From: an uncultured Actinomycetes bacterium
GTDB lineage: Bacteria; Actinomycetota; Coriobacteriia; Coriobacteriales; Atopobiaceae
Assembly: GCA_900314645.1 (NCBI GenBank)
Contig: OMWB01000006.1
Coordinates: forward strand, 1 to 64,000
DNA: 64,000 nucleotides
Reading direction: 5' to 3'
Of this stretch, positions 16,014 through 26,406 are shown piece by piece. The notes beneath the pieces were generated by a model that was not told where the DNA came from, did not search any database, and saw nothing but the letters and a program-made list of their open reading frames with translations. The position numbers and the translations under genes are program-made. The first letter of the stretch is position 1, and each line of letters begins with the position of its first letter.

Positions 16014-18263
16014 TTACAGGGGAGAGACCTTCGAGCCAAAGTTCAGGTAGTTCAGCATCGCCATATCCTGATAGTTCTGCGCATACGGGGATGCCTCGTC
16101 CGTGCGGGCATACCATACGCCGTCAGCGCCGAGGTACCCGAAGGCGTTCAGGGCAATGATGCCCTCACGCTCGACCATGCGCGCCTTCTGGTAGCTGTTG
16201 AGCGGGGCACCAATGAGGTTGAGCGTCATGGCGCCGAGCATGTCGGCGCTGGCGTTCTCCGTGGCGCTCTTCTGCCCGACTCCGGCGACGTCATAGTTTG
16301 CCCAGATCATGTACTCGGTCTGGTAGACGCGCTCCTGATGAACCACCTCGTCTTCCTCGTCGGCAAAGTAGAGGTCGTTGTAGAGGGGTGTGAACGCGGG
16401 CTGGTGGTCTCCCAAGAAGACGAGGACGACTCTACGGTCGAGCTTGTTGAGCTCGTTGATGAAGTACTTCAGGTCTTGGTCGGAGGCCTCGATGCAGGCG
16501 AGGTATTCGTTGAGGTTATCCGCGTCCTCCTGGGTGACGGATCCGTCTTCCATGCCCTCGGGCTTGTAGGTGAGCTGCTGGTCCTCGGGAATGTTGCCAA
16601 GGTTGTAGCTGCCGTGATTCTGCATGGTCACGTCGAAGATGAACTGCGGGCTGGGGTCAAGCTTGAGGATCTCGAGCACCTTGTCATAGGTTGCCGCGTC
16701 CGTTGCGCCCATGTGCAGCTGGGGAGCCTCCTCGAATGCGGCGATGTCGATGAACTCGTCAAAGCCCATGGCGGCATACACCTCGTCGCGGTTCCAGTTG
16801 GTGGGGAGGTTGGGGTGGATGGCGTGCGTGGTGTAGCCCATGGTCTCGAGCTGTGCGGCAAGGTTGTCTCCCTTCATCTGATAGGTGACGAAGGGGTACT
16901 TTCCGGCCCCGACGAAGGCGTAGGAATTGCCGGTCAGAACCTCAAACTCGGTGTTGCACGTGCCGCCGCCAATGACCGAGACCGCAAGGCTGCCGCGCAC
17001 GAGGGCGTCATCGATGCTCTTGAAGTATGTCGGTCCCTTGTAGTCGCAGCCGAGACCGTTGAACATCGAGAGGTCCGCGAATGACTCGTTCAGCACGACA
17101 ACGATGCTGGGTTGATTGGCAATGAACTGCTCGGCTGCCTTGACGTGCCAGTTGGCGGCCTCGGTGCCGGCGGCGTAGGTGTCGTCAAGCTCGGTCTGCA
17201 GGGCCGCCGCCTTTGCGCGCGTGTAGCCCTTTGGCGGGTTGATGGGGAAGTCCTGCGCCGCAGCGACAAAGCCCGTCAGGAAGCCGTCCTTCTTATAGGA
17301 ATCGAGCGTCTTGCCATAGTCCAGGGTCACGCCAAAGTCATGCATGTAGTTGGGGATGACCATCGCCGCGCACGTCGCGCCCGCGATGGCGCAGCCAATG
17401 ACGAGGTGCGCGAGCACGATGAGGGCCTTCTTGAGCTTGCCGCCACGACGGCTGCGGTCCTCGGGCCCTCCCACCAGCTGCGCGGAGTGAAGGCCGCGAG
17501 ACTCGAATACGGGCACCTCGTCGGGGGCGGGCAGATCGCCGACGAGCGAGAAGGCCAGGAACGAGATGCATGCTGCCATGGGGCCCCACAACCCACGACC
17601 ATCGAGGATAAAGGAGTAGCCTTCCTTCACCTTGAACGCAGTGGGCATGGCCAGAAGATCGCTCGGCAGAATGGCGACACCCTTGAACTTGGCAAGGAAG
17701 TACTGGCAGGTGCCAGCGAAGGCGGCGAGCACCACAGCGGGCCAGATGATCGATGCGGAACGCTGGCCCAGGAAATAGAGGGACAGCACGATGCCGGCGC
17801 ACAGGCCCAGCTCGATAAGGAAACACTTGGGGTCAAGCGCGGGGAAGTTGGTGTTCCACGAGAGCTCGAGGGCGAGCATGGCCCCGAAGATGCCTACGGT
17901 AAGCGCCACCACGTCGCGAACCAGCGAGACCACGAAGTTGCGGTTAGACAGGAGCTTCCGTACCACGCCTCGATTTGCAGCCAGTATGCCGCAGACGGTT
18001 GCCACGACGGTATAGATGATGAGAGGCGCCGACCCATCTGAGTAGTTGCCGAGCGCAACCCAGGCACCCAGCAGACCCAGCGAGAGCGCCATGGGCGCAG
18101 GCCAGGCACCGGACCCCGACGCAGGGCCTTCCTCGCCGTACTCTGAGGTGGAGAGGCCCACCGAGGCGGCTGCGATGATGATGAATCCCAGAATGGGAAC
18201 GGCGGGATACCAATTGGGGGCAACGAGGAAGTTTTTCAGGAAATCGAAGAAGCCTTCGGCCAT
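16014..18263 (-). CDS. LTA-synthase-family sulfatase/phosphoglycerol transferase
   Basis: This 749-residue protein has an N-terminal membrane region of about eight helices (to about residue 330) and an extracellular alkaline-phosphatase-fold domain. Metal and catalytic elements match the LtaS family: VVLNESFADLSMF, the nucleophile Thr435 in GGGTCNTEFEVLTG (LtaS has GKTSDSEF there), and FLGDHQPAFTP. It would move glycerol-phosphate from phosphatidylglycerol onto a glycolipid or glycan. Whether this clade makes true lipoteichoic acid or another polymer is unknown. It is convergent with the O-acylation operon and thus part of the envelope block. Confidence 0.92.
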   Translation of the reverse strand: MAEGFFDFLKNFLVAPNWYPAVPILGFIIIAAASVGLSTSEYGEEGPASGSGAWPAPMALSLGLLGAWVALGNYSDGSAPLIIYTVVATVCGILAANRGVVRKLLSNRNFVVSLVRDVVALTVGIFGAMLALELSWNTNFPALDPKCFLIELGLCAGIVLSLYFLGQRSASIIWPAVVLAAFAGTCQYFLAKFKGVAILPSDLLAMPTAFKVKEGYSFILDGRGLWGPMAACISFLAFSLVGDLPAPDEVPVFESRGLHSAQLVGGPEDRSRRGGKLKKALIVLAHLVIGCAIAGATCAAMVIPNYMHDFGVTLDYGKTLDSYKKDGFLTGFVAAAQDFPINPPKGYTRAKAAALQTELDDTYAAGTEAANWHVKAAEQFIANQPSIVVVLNESFADLSMFNGLGCDYKGPTYFKSIDDALVRGSLAVSVIGGGTCNTEFEVLTGNSYAFVGAGKYPFVTYQMKGDNLAAQLETMGYTTHAIHPNLPTNWNRDEVYAAMGFDEFIDIAAFEEAPQLHMGATDAATYDKVLEILKLDPSPQFIFDVTMQNHGSYNLGNIPEDQQLTYKPEGMEDGSVTQEDADNLNEYLACIEASDQDLKYFINELNKLDRRVVLVFLGDHQPAFTPLYNDLYFADEEDEVVHQERVYQTEYMIWANYDVAGVGQKSATENASADMLGAMTLNLIGAPLNSYQKARMVEREGIIALNAFGYLGADGVWYARTDEASPYAQNYQDMAMLNYLNFGSKVSPL

Positions 18264-18530
18264 GTTTAGGGTCCTTTTCGTCTGCTGTGGCCAGAGTTAT
18301 GTAGCACTGTACCTCATTTGCGACGTTAGCGGGGTGACCTCCTGCTATTCAAGACGAATCCCATACGGAGGTGATTAAATAACAGATGCAAATAACCGAG
18401 AATAGCTCGCCCCGCCCTCAGCTACCGTTTGTCGAAAAAAAGAACAAACCACAGCATAAAGGGGGACTATGGAGTGGCAGTTGTTGGTTACGGGCGCATT
18501 ACGTGCCTGTATGTAGACAGGGAGAAAACC
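18264..18530. other. Divergent promoter region between the LTA-synthase-like gene and the ABC importer
   Basis: These 267 bases hold no convincing gene. ACCTCC and GGAGGT can pair across about 24 bases near 18337-18373, which would hide a Shine-Dalgarno-like sequence, but no start codon uses it. A frame is open from 18429 into the importer gene. The encoded leader lacks a signal peptide and is better read as untranslated. Confidence 0.4.
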
Positions 18531-19658
18531 ATGCATAACGTTTCTCGTAGGGACTTCCTGGGCGCATCCGCCTTGGCTGGTCTCACCCTCGCTGGCTGCG
18601 GTGGCTCCAGCGACTCTGGCTCTGGCGCTGAAGCTTCGGGCGCCAGTGTCGAGGGCTACGATCCCGACCTCGTTGCCGCTGCTCAGGCCGAGGGCGAGCT
18701 CGTTGTCTACGGCACCTGTGAGGAGCCCTACATCATCGCCGCGTGCGACAAGTTCACTGAGCTCTTCGGCATCACCACCAGCTGGCAGCGCCTGGGCGGC
18801 GGCGAGGTCCTCGCCAAGATCCAGGAGGAGAACGGCCATCCCTCCGCGGACGTCTGGTTCGGCGGCGGCTGCACCTCCTATGTCCAGGCCGCGAATGACG
18901 GCCTGCTCATGAAGGCCTCTCCGGCCAACCTGAGCCACATCACAAACTCCAACTTCACCTCCACCGACGGCACCTGGGTGGGCATCTACATGGGCATCCT
19001 GGGCTTCCTCACCAACAACGAGGAGCTTGCGGCCAAGAACATCGAGGGACCGAAGGACTGGCCTGACCTGCTCGACGAGAAGTACAAGGGCCTCATCTGG
19101 AGCTCCAACTACAACACCGCCTCCACGGCCGAGCTGATCCTCAACACCGTCATCCAGAAGTATGGTCACGACGAGGGCATCCAGTTCCTGGTCGATCTCG
19201 ACAAGAACGTCGCGCAGTACACCAAGTCTGGCGGCGGCCCGTCCAAGTCCATCGGCATCGGCGAGTGCACCATCGGCATCAACTTCCTGCACGACGGCAT
19301 CTATCAGATCGTCGACAACGGCTATGACAACATCGGCCTCGTCGCCCCGAGCTCCGGTGCTTCCTACGAGGTTGGCGCCTCCGCTGGCCTCGAGGGCTGC
19401 GCTCACCCGAATGCGGCTCAGCTGTGGCTCGAGTATGTCCTCACGCCCGAGTGCGTCAACCAGGCCAAGAACGTTGGTTCTTACCAGTTCCTCGTTCTCG
19501 ACAACGCCGAGCAGCCGCAGATCGCCATCGACATGGGCGTCGATCCCAACAACGTCATGGAGTTCGACTTCGCCGACATGATGGCCAACACCGCCCAGTA
19601 CAAGGAGGACGTCATGAACGCCCTCGGTGGTGGTGACGACCGCTTCAAGACCGAGTAG
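18531..19658 (+). CDS. ABC transporter substrate-binding lipoprotein (iron/2-AEP type, family 1)
   Basis: This 375-residue protein has a Tat-like SRRDFLG motif at residues 5-11 and a lipobox ending at Cys23 (LTLAGC), so it is an exported, lipid-anchored binding protein. The fold resembles FbpA/PotD-type proteins (YGTCEEPYIIAACDKFTELFGI, then GGGEVLAKIQEE and ADVWFGGG). This family carries Fe3+, 2-aminoethylphosphonate, thiamine or polyamines, and the ligand here is not evident. The ATG at 18531 is chosen because GGGAG lies upstream and it begins the signal peptide. It heads a three-gene operon with permease and ATPase. Confidence 0.92.
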   Translation: MHNVSRRDFLGASALAGLTLAGCGGSSDSGSGAEASGASVEGYDPDLVAAAQAEGELVVYGTCEEPYIIAACDKFTELFGITTSWQRLGGGEVLAKIQEENGHPSADVWFGGGCTSYVQAANDGLLMKASPANLSHITNSNFTSTDGTWVGIYMGILGFLTNNEELAAKNIEGPKDWPDLLDEKYKGLIWSSNYNTASTAELILNTVIQKYGHDEGIQFLVDLDKNVAQYTKSGGGPSKSIGIGECTIGINFLHDGIYQIVDNGYDNIGLVAPSSGASYEVGASAGLEGCAHPNAAQLWLEYVLTPECVNQAKNVGSYQFLVLDNAEQPQIAIDMGVDPNNVMEFDFADMMANTAQYKEDVMNALGGGDDRFKTE

Positions 19659-19768
19659 GCACCTGTAGGGATTGACATCCTGATTGTGTGAGAAGGCGGG
19701 CGGTTGGGTTCGTCCCACCGCCCGCCACTCGTTTTAGGTCATTATCCATCAACGAGAGAGGACGCCCT

Positions 19769-21484
19769 ATGGCAACAGCTCAAGGTGCGTCATTGGATCG
19801 CAAGAAGCTCCTGGCCGACCCGATCATGGTCTCGACCATCGTGGTGCTCGTCACGTTCCTGGCGCTCTTCATCCTCTATCCGCTCGCAATCCTTCTGGTT
19901 GACAGTTTTGTCAGCGACCAAGGCGGCATCACCCTTGATGTCTTCAAGAAGGTGTTGGCAAAGCCCGACTTCAAGAAGGCTATCGTAAATACGCTCGAGA
20001 TCGGTGCCATCACGGGCGTGCTCTCCACACTCATTGGCCTGCTCTTCGCCTATGTCGAGGAGTACGTGCAGCTGCGTACCAAGTTCATGAGCGGACTCTT
20101 CAAGGTGGTCTCGATCCTTCCGGTCGTCTCCCCGCCGTTTGTGCTCTCGCTCTCCATGATCCTGCTCTTCGGTCGCTCGGGCATCATCTCCAAGACGCTT
20201 CTGGGCATCCAGGATTCCAACATCTACGGCATGCGCTCCATCATCCTCATCCAGACCATGACGTTCTTCCCGGTCTGCTACATGATGCTGAGGGGCCTGC
20301 TGAAGAACATCGACCCGTCCCTTGAGGAAGCAGCCCGCGACATGGGTGCCTCCCGCTGGACGGTCTTCACCACGGTGACGTTCCCGCTGCTGCTCCCCGG
20401 CCTGGGCAACGCCTTCCTGGTAACCGTCATGGAGTCCATCGCCGACTTCGCTAATCCCATGATGATCGGCGGCAACATCGACACCCTTGCCACGGCCATC
20501 TACATGCAGATTACCGGCAACTTTGACAAGAAGGGCGCTGCGGCCATGGCCGTCGTGCTCCTCTCCATCACCTTCGTCATGTTCTTCGTACAGAAGTACA
20601 TCCTCGAGGCGAAGGCTACGGCAACGCTTTCCGGCAAGGCGAGCCGCCAGCGCATGCTCATCACGGACGCCTCGGTGCGCATCCCGCTCACCATCATGTG
20701 CAGCGCCATCGCCATCATCGTCATCGCGATGTACGTCTGCGTGCCGTACGGCTCGGTCATCACTACGTGGGGCCGCAACTACACCCTGACCAACAAGTGG
20801 TACCTCAAGGTGTTCAACAACTATCGTGGTGCCGACGCGTTCACCGACTCGTTCATCATGGCGTTCATCGCCAGCCCCATCACCTCGCTGCTCTCCATGA
20901 TCATCTCCTATCTCGTGGTCAAGAAGAAGTTTGCCCTGCGTGGCTTCATCGAGTTCACCTCGATGCTCGCCATGGCAGTGCCCGGCACCGTCTTGGGCGT
21001 CGGCTTCGTCCGCGGCTATTCCAACGGCCTCTTCCACACGGGAATCCTGCAGTGGCTGTACGGTACCGCCGCCATCCTCATCATCGTGTTCGTGGTGCGC
21101 TCGCTTCCCACGGGTACCCGAGCGGGCATCTCGGCGCTCCGCCAGATCGACAAATCCATCGAGGAGTCGGCCTACGACATGGGCGCCAACAGCTTCCAGG
21201 TCTTCATGACCGTCACGCTGCCGCTCATCAAGGACTCGTTCCTCTCTGGTCTGGTCACCGCGTTCGTGCGCTCCATCACGGCAATTTCCGCAGTCATCCT
21301 GGTCGTGAACCCCAAGATCCTGCTCATTACCGTGCAGATCAACGAGTACGCAAACCGCGGCGAGTACGCCGTAGCATGCGCGTTCTCGACGATCTTGATC
21401 CTGATCACCTATACCGCCGTGCTGGGCATGAACATCTTCATCAAGTACTTTGGCACCAGCAAGGCACAAGCTGAGGAGGCATAA
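19769..21484 (+). CDS. ABC importer permease with two fused membrane domains (FbpB-like)
   Basis: This 571-residue protein carries two binding-protein-dependent permease domains in one chain. Each has an EAA loop for docking the ATPase: LEEAARDMGASRWTVF in the first half and IEESAYDMGANSFQVF in the second. About twelve membrane helices are visible. The fused architecture is typical of Fe3+ (FbpB/SfuB) and phosphonate importers and argues against the two-chain polyamine systems. The ATG at 19769 is used; an in-frame open stretch upstream contains the hairpin of the intergenic region. The ATPase gene starts 3 bases after its stop. Confidence 0.93.
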   Translation: MATAQGASLDRKKLLADPIMVSTIVVLVTFLALFILYPLAILLVDSFVSDQGGITLDVFKKVLAKPDFKKAIVNTLEIGAITGVLSTLIGLLFAYVEEYVQLRTKFMSGLFKVVSILPVVSPPFVLSLSMILLFGRSGIISKTLLGIQDSNIYGMRSIILIQTMTFFPVCYMMLRGLLKNIDPSLEEAARDMGASRWTVFTTVTFPLLLPGLGNAFLVTVMESIADFANPMMIGGNIDTLATAIYMQITGNFDKKGAAAMAVVLLSITFVMFFVQKYILEAKATATLSGKASRQRMLITDASVRIPLTIMCSAIAIIVIAMYVCVPYGSVITTWGRNYTLTNKWYLKVFNNYRGADAFTDSFIMAFIASPITSLLSMIISYLVVKKKFALRGFIEFTSMLAMAVPGTVLGVGFVRGYSNGLFHTGILQWLYGTAAILIIVFVVRSLPTGTRAGISALRQIDKSIEESAYDMGANSFQVFMTVTLPLIKDSFLSGLVTAFVRSITAISAVILVVNPKILLITVQINEYANRGEYAVACAFSTILILITYTAVLGMNIFIKYFGTSKAQAEEA

Positions 21485-21487
21485 GAG

Positions 21488-22564
<1,077 letters not shown>

Positions 22565-22575
22565 TCGCTTCATCT

Positions 22576-22670
22576 GCGAATGTTGACGTAGGCGGCCCCC
22601 CGCCGGTCAACATCAGCAAAAGCTCTCAGCTGATGTTGACCGGCGGGGGGCCGCCTACGTCAACATTCGC
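22576..22670. repeat. Perfect 42-bp inverted repeat (GTTGAC-N18-GTCAAC family)
   Basis: The arms 22576-22617 and 22629-22670 are perfectly complementary around an 11-base loop. Each arm itself contains GTTGAC and GTCAAC separated by 18 bases, so alternative smaller hairpins exist. The layout recurs at 31851-31959 with a different spacer. It lies just after the ABC operon and could end its transcript. Confidence 0.9.
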
Positions 22671-22760
22671 CTATTTCTGTACTCAGGAAGCCCTTCCTCT
22701 GCAAAGGCTGAGGCATGACGATACAATGAGCAGCGGACAATGTTTGATGGGAGATGGCTC

Positions 22761-23570
22761 ATGGAAACAGGCGAGGCTCGCTATCGCAAGCACATCATGT
22801 GGTGCAAGCATGATGACAAGAAGGTCTTTGGCATGGCGTGGCTGCCGGTTGGTGCCGAGCAGTCGTTCTTTACGCACGAGACGTTTCCCACGGTAGTTAT
22901 GGCTCACGGACTGGGCTCCGATCACACGCACATGGACGATTACGCTCGGCTTCTCGCTGAGAACGGCTTCGTGGCCTATGCCATTGATTTCTGTGGCGGC
23001 AGCGCCACCACCAAGAGCGATGGAACGACACTCGATATGACGGTCCAGACCGAGAAGGAAGACCTGCTTGCGGCAGTCAACCTGATGCTTGACGAGCCGT
23101 TTGTCAACAAGGATGCCCTCTTCCTGTGGGGCAACAGTCAGGGTGGCTACGTGAGTGCCATGCTTGCAGAGGAGATGCCCGAAACGTTCCGTGCGCTCGT
23201 GCTGCTCTATCCTGGCTTTGTGCTGCGCGACGCCGTGCGTCAGCGCATTCCTGACGGCGCCGAGATGCCCGACAAGATGGAGGCATTTGGCATTGAGCTC
23301 TCTCCTGCCTATGCGCGCGCCATTTTGGCACGCGATCCGTATGCGGACATGGGCGACTTCAAGAAGGACGTCCTCATCGTGCATGGAGACCGCGACCAGG
23401 TGGTTCCCCTCGCATACTCTCAGAAGGCCATCAAGGCGTATCCGTCAGCTCGGATTGAGGTGCTTGACGGTGCAGAGCATGGTTTCAAAGGGGACGAACG
23501 CGACCGATGTGCGCACATCGCACTGGAGTTTCTGAAGGACGAGTTGCAACACGAGGTCAAACAGGCCTAG
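22761..23570 (+). CDS. Alpha/beta hydrolase (esterase/acyl-hydrolase type)
   Basis: This 269-residue cytosolic hydrolase has a complete catalytic triad: Ser126 in GNSQGG, Asp212 in HGDRDQVVP and His240 in GAEHGF. The oxyanion region is VVMAHGLGSDHTH. It resembles the cinnamoyl-esterase/serine aminopeptidase-like branch, but the substrate is unknown. The ATG at 22761 has GGGAG upstream, while an in-frame upstream ATG at 22740 lacks a site. A phosphohistidine phosphatase gene follows 42 bases later on the same strand and may be co-transcribed. Confidence 0.88.
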   Translation: METGEARYRKHIMWCKHDDKKVFGMAWLPVGAEQSFFTHETFPTVVMAHGLGSDHTHMDDYARLLAENGFVAYAIDFCGGSATTKSDGTTLDMTVQTEKEDLLAAVNLMLDEPFVNKDALFLWGNSQGGYVSAMLAEEMPETFRALVLLYPGFVLRDAVRQRIPDGAEMPDKMEAFGIELSPAYARAILARDPYADMGDFKKDVLIVHGDRDQVVPLAYSQKAIKAYPSARIEVLDGAEHGFKGDERDRCAHIALEFLKDELQHEVKQA

Positions 23571-23612
23571 AAGGCGATGGTGTCGGGCGCTGTGCCCGTG
23601 AAGGAGGTTTCT

Positions 23613-24089
23613 ATGCTGCAGAAGTTGGTGCTGGTACGTCACGGCGATGCCGAGTTCTTTGGACCTGAGGGGACCGATGAATCTCGCAGGTTGACAAAAC
23701 GTGGCGCAGAGGTGCTGGCGGCGGAGTATCCCAGTACGTTTGAGCCGCTCAAGGACGTGGATGACATAACCTTCTGGGTGAGCCCCGCCGTGCGTGCCAT
23801 CCAGACTGCCGAGATTGCCGCAGACGTCCTGGATGTCGATCCCGACGAGTTTGACATGCATGTCTCCCTATATGAGCAGGATGACGACGAGTTCCTGGCT
23901 GAGCTTGGTGCGGAAGGCGATGGAACCGTGGTGGCCGTTGGGCACATTCCGTTCATGCACCGGATACTCTGGAAACTCACGGGCGAGGATGCTCCCTTCT
24001 CGAAGGGCAGCGTCGCTTCGGTGGTGTTTGAGAACGGCGACATCGATAAGGCAACGCTGGAGTGGTTTGTGGATGGCCCTGAGGACTAG
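23613..24089 (+). CDS. SixA-like phosphohistidine phosphatase (histidine phosphatase family)
   Basis: This 158-residue protein has the phosphoglycerate-mutase fold. The catalytic RHG triad is at 9-11 (VLVRHGDAEFF), and a second His lies in VVAVGHIPFMHRI. The small size matches SixA, which dephosphorylates phosphohistidine on signalling proteins; other small phosphatases share this form. An ideal AAGGAGG precedes the ATG at 23613, so a longer in-frame version is rejected. A strong terminator follows. Confidence 0.85.
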   Translation: MLQKLVLVRHGDAEFFGPEGTDESRRLTKRGAEVLAAEYPSTFEPLKDVDDITFWVSPAVRAIQTAEIAADVLDVDPDEFDMHVSLYEQDDDEFLAELGAEGDGTVVAVGHIPFMHRILWKLTGEDAPFSKGSVASVVFENGDIDKATLEWFVDGPED

Positions 24090-24109
24090 TGCTTGGAAAG
24101 GGTGCCACT

Positions 24110-24155
24110 AAAGGCGCGCCGCGCATCGGTGAAGCCCGATGCGCGGCGCGCCTTT
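24110..24155. terminator. Bidirectional terminator between the SixA-like gene and larC
   Basis: A perfect 20-bp stem (24110-24129 and 24136-24155), AAAGG at one end and CCTTT at the other, sits between convergent genes with A and T runs suited to both directions. Confidence 0.85.
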
Positions 24156-24171
24156 GTGTTGAACAAGACAA

Positions 24172-25584
24172 CTATGCTTGGGTGACGGCAATCACGGCCT
24201 GGTAGGCGGCTTGGTACGAGATGTCGGCGGCCTTTGCGAGTGCCGCCACCGTGGCGTACTCGGGATAGAGCCTGCGCTCGCCGCCGGGAAGCACAACGGC
24301 CTTTACCTTGGCGGGGCCGTAGGCCGTCTCTACGTCGAGGATCTCGCGCGGGAGCGCCGTGCGCCAGAGCGGGGAGCGCCGAATGCCGATGGTGGTGGTG
24401 TCCTCAAAGATGACCTGCTCAAGGGCGGGTATGCCAGCCTCCGAGCACAGCACCTCAAGCTGATAGCCTGGGCGGCCCTTCTTCATGAACGTCGGCAGGA
24501 AGTGCGCCTCGAGGGCGCCTGCATCATACAGGCGGTCAAGTGTGTGGGCAAGCGCCTCGCCGGTGCAGTCGTCGACCTCGGTCTCGAGTTTCCACAAGTG
24601 GGGACGCTCGAAGGCATAGCTTGACGGCGCCGCAACCGTCTTCGCCTCCTCCACGATGGTGGCACGGACGGTGCTTACCGGATGGTAGTCACGCTTTCCC
24701 GAGCCCGTGCCCGTGGCAACGATGCGATAGGTCTGCGGCAGGGCATCTGCGTTCTTGAGCGCGGCGGCGATGGCAGCCCCAGTGGGGGTGACGAGTTCTC
24801 CCGCAACGTCGCACTGCGAAAGCGTGAGGCTGTGGGCGGCAACGATGTTGGCGACAGCCGGAACTGGAATGGGAAGCACGCCGTGAGCGGAGCGTATGCG
24901 GCCGTGTCCCTCGCCGAGGGCCGAGACGACGACGTTGTCAATGTTGAGGTCATCGATGCAGAAGGCGGCGGCAACTACGTCGACGATGGAGTCAACAGCG
25001 CCGACCTCGTGGAAATGCACCCGCTCGAGAGGCACGCCATGGGCCTTCGCCTCGGCCTCGGCAACGATATCAAAGATGCGGTGCGCGATTTCACGCGTGC
25101 GGTTGCTGAGGGTGCCGGCGTCGATGATGGCCTTTACCTCGGCGGGGCCGCGATGTTCGTGGTGGTGGTTGTGGGCGTGGTCATGTTCGTGATCGTGATG
25201 GTGGTCATGGTCATGCTCATGATGGTGGTCATGGTCATGCTCATGATGGTGGTCATGGTCATGCTCATGATGGTGGTGATGGTCATGCTCATGATGGTGG
25301 TGATGGTCATGCTCGTGCTCATGCTCGTCACCATCGAGGTTGCCGTAGAGCCACTGCATGTCGTGGTCGTGCCCATCGTGCTCGGCATCAAGCACCACAT
25401 CAAAGTCGCAGGCGTCGAGCGAAGAGACGCTCTTGCGACTCACCTTAATCTCAAAACCGCCCACTCCAAGGCTGCTCAGCGCCTCGCGGAGGCGCTCCTC
25501 GCTTGCGCCGGCATCCAAGAGTGCGCCAACCACCATGTCTCCGCTGATGCCACGCGCGCAATCGAGGTAGAGCGTCCTTCCCAT
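24172..25584 (-). CDS. larC: Nickel-pincer nucleotide cyclometallase LarC
   Basis: This 470-residue enzyme inserts nickel into the pincer cofactor of lactate racemase (CTP-dependent cyclometallation). The start TLYLDCARGISGDMVVGALLDAGA and the segment FHEVGAVDSIVDVVAA are family hallmarks. An extreme His/Asp/Glu-rich stretch (about residues 85-145) encoded by 24-bp tandem repeats probably binds or stores nickel. In Lactiplantibacillus plantarum larC is made by ribosomal frameshifting from two frames; here it is one continuous frame. GGAAGGAG precedes the ATG. larB lies upstream on the same strand, 42 bases away. No larA is in the window. Confidence 0.95.
   Translation of the reverse strand: MGRTLYLDCARGISGDMVVGALLDAGASEERLREALSSLGVGGFEIKVSRKSVSSLDACDFDVVLDAEHDGHDHDMQWLYGNLDGDEHEHEHDHHHHHEHDHHHHHEHDHDHHHEHDHDHHHEHDHDHHHDHEHDHAHNHHHEHRGPAEVKAIIDAGTLSNRTREIAHRIFDIVAEAEAKAHGVPLERVHFHEVGAVDSIVDVVAAAFCIDDLNIDNVVVSALGEGHGRIRSAHGVLPIPVPAVANIVAAHSLTLSQCDVAGELVTPTGAAIAAALKNADALPQTYRIVATGTGSGKRDYHPVSTVRATIVEEAKTVAAPSSYAFERPHLWKLETEVDDCTGEALAHTLDRLYDAGALEAHFLPTFMKKGRPGYQLEVLCSEAGIPALEQVIFEDTTTIGIRRSPLWRTALPREILDVETAYGPAKVKAVVLPGGERRLYPEYATVAALAKAADISYQAAYQAVIAVTQA
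25201..25320 (-). repeat. Five tandem 24-bp repeats encoding the LarC histidine tract
   Basis: Units begin at 25201, 25225, 25249, 25273 and 25297. The first three are identical; the fourth changes one base and the fifth three more. Each encodes eight residues (His, Asp and Glu pattern of HHEHDHDH type), so copy-number change would keep the frame. This is a coding microsatellite, not a CRISPR array. Confidence 0.9.
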
Positions 25585-25626
25585 ATGTGGCTCCTTCCCG
25601 CGTGCATAGCACGCAGCCTGTGATTC

Positions 25627-26406
25627 CTATGCTTGCCAACGGCCCACGTGGTCAATGAGCGCGGCCTGATATCCAGCCCCAAAACCGTTGTCGATGTTTA
25701 CCACCGAGACCCCGCTTGCGCACGAGTTGAGCATCGAGAGCAGCGCGGCGATGCCACCCAATGACGCCCCGTATCCCACGCTGGTGGGACAGGCGATGAC
25801 GGGGCAGGGGACGAGGCCGCCTACCACACTCGCGAGCGCACCCTCCATGCCTGCGATGGCTACCACCGCGCTTGCGCCACGAAGCTCGTCGGTGTGGACA
25901 AGCAGCCGATGCAGGCCCGCAACGCCAACGTCATACAGACGCACCACGCGGCTGCCCAGCATCTCGGCCGTCAGAGCGGCCTCCTCCGCACAGTACAGAT
26001 CGCTGGTGCCTGCGGCGGCAACCACGACATAGCCAATGCCATCTGCCTGGGGTTTATTGCCCACAATGCCAACGCGCGGCAGCTCATGGTAGGTGAAGGC
26101 CGCTGCGTTTTCAGGGCTCAGCCCAGCAGCGACGTCGCGGGCCTTCTCTGTGTCAAGCCTCGTCACCATGATGTGCCGGTCTCCTGCGGCGCGCAGTGCG
26201 CCGACGATGCCTACGATCTGCTCGGCCGTCTTGCCCGCACCGTAGACTACCTCGGACACGCCCTGACGTCTGCTGCGGTCAAGATCCGGCTTGGCATACC
26301 CAAGATCCTCAAATGAGCGCTGGCTGAGGCGTTGACTCGCCTCTTCAACCGCAACGGTGCCATCCGCGACCGCAGACAGCAGCTCCCGCAGCTCTCGCTT
26401 CTCCAC
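25627..26406 (-). CDS. larB: Pyridinium-3,5-biscarboxylate mononucleotide synthase LarB
   Basis: This 259-residue enzyme carboxylates nicotinic acid adenine dinucleotide and hydrolyses it to the dicarboxylated pyridinium mononucleotide, the first step of nickel-pincer cofactor synthesis. The C-terminal half is PurE-like. Signature stretches are GMEGALASVVGGLV, CPTSVGYGASLGG and LNSCASGVSVVNIDNGFGAG. It starts at GTG 26406 with GGGAGG 5 bases upstream. It is followed by larC on the same strand and is divergent from larE, with 94 bases between the starts. Confidence 0.95.
   Translation of the reverse strand: MEKRELRELLSAVADGTVAVEEASQRLSQRSFEDLGYAKPDLDRSRRQGVSEVVYGAGKTAEQIVGIVGALRAAGDRHIMVTRLDTEKARDVAAGLSPENAAAFTYHELPRVGIVGNKPQADGIGYVVVAAAGTSDLYCAEEAALTAEMLGSRVVRLYDVGVAGLHRLLVHTDELRGASAVVAIAGMEGALASVVGGLVPCPVIACPTSVGYGASLGGIAALLSMLNSCASGVSVVNIDNGFGAGYQAALIDHVGRWQA

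Noticed and set aside
15840-17084. A 414-codon plus-strand frame opposite the LTA-synthase-like gene
   Set aside because: It overlaps the catalytic half of a clear LtaS-family gene, begins inside a terminator hairpin, and has no recognisable domain.
25155-25330. Short regular repeats resembling a CRISPR array
   Set aside because: The units are directly contiguous without spacers, are in frame and encode the histidine tract of LarC. There are no cas genes in the window.
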